NCBI GenBank assembly: GCA_944390015.1 | Contig: CALXOL010000015.1 | Location: 1-64,000 of the forward strand | Source: an uncultured Spirochaetaceae bacterium | GTDB taxonomy: Bacteria > Spirochaetota > Spirochaetia > Sphaerochaetales > Sphaerochaetaceae | Length of the DNA stretch: 64,000 nt | Reading direction: 5' to 3' | The notes under the pieces: model-generated | What the model was told of the DNA's origin: nothing | The model's input: the letters and a program-made list of their open reading frames with translations, nothing else | The model's database searches: none | Shown here: positions 62,116-64,000 of the stretch, piece after piece | Numbering within the stretch: the stretch's first letter is position 1 | Layout of the letters: every line of letters begins with the position of its first letter | Made by a program: the position numbers and the translations under genes

Positions 62116-62144
62116 TTGAAGTACATCATCCTTTCAGCTATCAT
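62116..62144 (+). promoter_or_regulatory. promoter of the TrpX-like ABC operon
   Basis: -35 TTGAAG (62116-62121), 17 bases, and -10 TATCAT (62139-62144). A palindromic TGCATA-AA-TATGCA at 62091-62104 lies just upstream and could be an operator. Confidence 0.65.
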
Positions 62145-62177
62145 TTTCTCAACAATCTATTTAGGAGGTTTGGGGAA

Positions 62178-63176
62178 ATGAAAAAACTTATTGCTCTTTC
62201 TCTTGTTCTTTTACTCTCTTTCATGGTTTTTGCAGGAGGTAGCCAGGAGAAAAGTGAGGACGGATCTTATCTCATCGGAGTATCAAAGCTCATGAGTCAT
62301 GCGGCTCTTGATGCTGTTGAAGAGGGAATGCAGGACTACCTTGCTACGACAGGGTTGAATGTCAGATATGACTTCCAGAATGCCAATGGTGATATCTCTA
62401 CAAGTGCTACGATCGCACAGCTTTTTAAAGATGAGGGAGTAGATGTGGCAGTCGGAATCGCAACTCCTACCGCACAGGCACTTGCAAACGTATTTACCGA
62501 TGTTCCAATCGTTTTCGCTGCCGTAACTGATCCCGTTGATGCTGGTCTTGTCCCATCACTTGAAGGTAGCGAGGATACGAATATCTGCGGAGTCTCGGAT
62601 TTAAGCCCAGTAGAATCACAGATAAAGCTTCTGATGGAAGTGACAGGTGCAAAGGTAATCGGTAACATCTATGCATCAGGAGAGGCAAATGGAGTTGCCC
62701 TGAGAAACATGGCAGAAGAAGCTGTTGAGAAGCTCGGTGGCACTTTCGTCGATGCCGCTATCACAAACTCATCAGAGGTAATGATGGCAGCTCAGTCAAT
62801 CATCGACAGGGTCGATGCCATCTATATTGCAACAGACAATGCTGTAATTTCCGCACTTTCAGCCGTAGACCAGGTATGCTCACAGGCAGGTAAGCCGCTC
62901 TTCAGCGCAGATCCAAGTGGTGTTTCAGGCCTTGACTGCCTGATTGCATGGGGATTCAACTATTACTCAATCGGAGAAGCAACCGGTAAGGCTATCGAGC
63001 AGATCATCAACGGCACACACTCAGGGACAATTGGAACTGTGATGCTCACGGATCCTGCGGATTTCGAGCTATGGTTCAATCTCGACACAGCAAAGGAACT
63101 TGGAATCGAAATTCCTCAGCAGTATCTTGATATGGCTGCCGTAATCGTTGAAAACGGTGAAACAATAACGAAATAG
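62178..63176 (+). CDS. ABC transporter substrate-binding protein (TrpX/PF04392-like)
   Basis: A 332-residue periplasmic binding protein of the ABC_sub_bind family. The signal peptide ends MVFA-GGSQEK without a lipobox. Core features are DFQNANGD, VAVGIATPTAQALAN, PIVFAAVTDPVDAGLV and NIYASGEANG. Relatives bind tryptophan, tyrosine or other small amines. ATG 62178 follows TAGGAGG; the frame is open further upstream but overlaps the promoter. Confidence 0.9.
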   Translation: MKKLIALSLVLLLSFMVFAGGSQEKSEDGSYLIGVSKLMSHAALDAVEEGMQDYLATTGLNVRYDFQNANGDISTSATIAQLFKDEGVDVAVGIATPTAQALANVFTDVPIVFAAVTDPVDAGLVPSLEGSEDTNICGVSDLSPVESQIKLLMEVTGAKVIGNIYASGEANGVALRNMAEEAVEKLGGTFVDAAITNSSEVMMAAQSIIDRVDAIYIATDNAVISALSAVDQVCSQAGKPLFSADPSGVSGLDCLIAWGFNYYSIGEATGKAIEQIINGTHSGTIGTVMLTDPADFELWFNLDTAKELGIEIPQQYLDMAAVIVENGETITK

Positions 63177-63196
63177 GCACCCTACACTCTTGAAAC

Positions 63197-63216
63197 AGGC
63201 CACGTTTTTGTGGCCT
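63197..63216 (+). terminator. hairpin between binding protein and permease
   Basis: A perfect seven-pair stem AGGCCAC/GTGGCCT with loop GTTTTT, followed by ATTATTCTTT, 20 bases past the binding-protein stop. It should reduce expression of the permease relative to the binding protein. Confidence 0.7.
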
Positions 63217-63239
63217 ATTATTCTTTATAGAGGTTTCAA

Positions 63240-64000
63240 ATGATTGAAGGAATTTTCGTAGAAGGACTGATTTTCTCCTTAATGGTCCTCGGAATCCTCA
63301 TAAGTTACAGGATTCTGGATCTCGCAGATCTTACCTGTGATGGCTCATATGCCACCGGAGCTGCAGTTGCGACGATGTGCATAGTAAACGGCCTCGGTAT
63401 AACCGTCGGTCTCGTCCTCGCATTCCTGGTTGGAATTCTTTGTGGAATGGTCACGTCCATGATACATACGAAACTGAAGATTCCAGGACTTCTGGCATCC
63501 ATTCTTACAATGACGATGCTCTACTCGATAAACCTGAGAATCCTCGGAAACAGAGCAAACGTTCCTATACAAAGAACGGTTACTACGCTTTATAGGATTT
63601 TCCCGAATGCATTTCCATTTTTATCAACGGCATTTGCAAGCCTTCTGGGAACGCTTATAATCGTTCTTGCGGTAAAAGTTGTAATGGATCTTTTCTTCAG
63701 AACGGATCTGGGACTTGCCATCGGCGCACTCGGAGGAAACGAGCAGGTAGTCATAAGCCAGGGGATGAATCCCTCCTCTCTTAAGCTTATCGGGCTAGGA
63801 CTTTCAAACGGGCTTATCGCACTATCTGGTGGAATGCTCGCACAGTACCAGGGATTTGCTGATGCGAACCTCGGACAGGGCATGGTAGTACAAGGCCTTG
63901 CGGCCATCATGCTTGGAGAGTTCCTGTTCTCCTCCAATAGAATCTCCCTTATTACACTCAGGGCGATATTCGGTGCCATTATTTACAAGGCTCTGATGTT
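63240..64000 (+). CDS. ABC transporter permease (TrpY-like), partial
   Basis: The first 253 codons of a membrane permease of the branched-chain/BMP-type (PF02653) family, cut by the window end. It begins MIEGIFVEGLIF with GAGG upstream. It shows ISYRILDLADLTCDGSYATGAA and the ALGGNEQVVISQGMN loop, then SNGLIALSGGMLAQYQGFAD, as in TrpY-like transporters. With the binding protein at 62178 it should form a high-affinity importer whose ATPase gene lies beyond the window. Confidence 0.9.
   Translation, partial: MIEGIFVEGLIFSLMVLGILISYRILDLADLTCDGSYATGAAVATMCIVNGLGITVGLVLAFLVGILCGMVTSMIHTKLKIPGLLASILTMTMLYSINLRILGNRANVPIQRTVTTLYRIFPNAFPFLSTAFASLLGTLIIVLAVKVVMDLFFRTDLGLAIGALGGNEQVVISQGMNPSSLKLIGLGLSNGLIALSGGMLAQYQGFADANLGQGMVVQGLAAIMLGEFLFSSNRISLITLRAIFGAIIYKALM

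Noticed and set aside
1-64000. CRISPR array or tandem repeat array
   Set aside because: No regularly spaced repeats of 20-40 bases were seen on reading through; only isolated hairpins and palindromes.

Overview
The window looks like chromosome from a gut-type spirochaete of the Sphaerochaetaceae/Treponemataceae kind. This rests on three points: periplasmic binding proteins with cysteine-free leaders ending in FA(G/N)G(A/S).E, a type III glutamine synthetase, and a carbohydrate-scavenging gene content. The assignment is an inference from style and was not tested by alignment. Gene density is high. There is one tRNA (Phe) and no rRNA, CRISPR array or complete mobile element.

Layout: 1-4000 is a decayed accessory patch next to tRNA-Phe (DUF4143 ATPase, IS transposase tail, frameshifted AlbA_2 protein). 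4067-7653 holds tRNA-Phe, D-lactate dehydrogenase, a YbaK-type deacylase, a mannonate dehydratase-like protein and a methyltransferase. 7660-13742 is a maltodextrin-type operon (binding protein, two permeases, LacI repressor, MalQ, DUF4186) with paired operators at its promoter. 13739-19629 holds an aldo-keto reductase, a candidate small RNA, an orphan gene in AT-rich DNA, a PNPOx-like protein, an RNA methyltransferase and a dipeptidase. 19681-30664 is a pectin/rhamnogalacturonan locus: fused LacI-like/AraC regulator, acetylesterase, GH28, sugar isomerase, GH105 and an Lpl-type ABC importer. The GH28/GH105 products should feed uronate catabolism, to which the mannonate dehydratase-like gene at 5860 could contribute. 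30887-37849 has a MATE pump, a DUF362 protein, GlnN, a zinc dehydrogenase and a ROK regulator.

38107-47591 is a complete elongation-type fatty-acid operon in the streptococcal order (acpP fabK fabD fabG fabF accB fabZ accC accD accA). It lacks fabH and fabT and carries an acyl-CoA ligase at its end. 47595-54811 has ung, a purine permease, a GNAT protein, a small unknown protein and a three-gene aminoacyl-tRNA synthetase operon (gltX-glyS-tyrS) preceded by a structured RNA.

The best candidate for an undescribed system is 55079-59390. Five tightly overlapping genes encode a CpsB-like PHP phosphatase, an AAA ATPase and an RloB protein (the pair used by AbiL/RloAB), a multi-helix membrane LuxR regulator and an alpha/beta hydrolase. 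They share one extended -10 promoter and are insulated by a terminator. Upstream lies a second cluster of poorly characterised proteins (59582-61863), then the start of a TrpXY-like ABC importer that runs off the window.

A theme across the window is that many first genes of operons lack a Shine-Dalgarno site. They have an (often extended) -10 hexamer ending six to nine bases before the ATG, which suggests leaderless mRNAs. Genes inside operons have normal Shine-Dalgarno sites.
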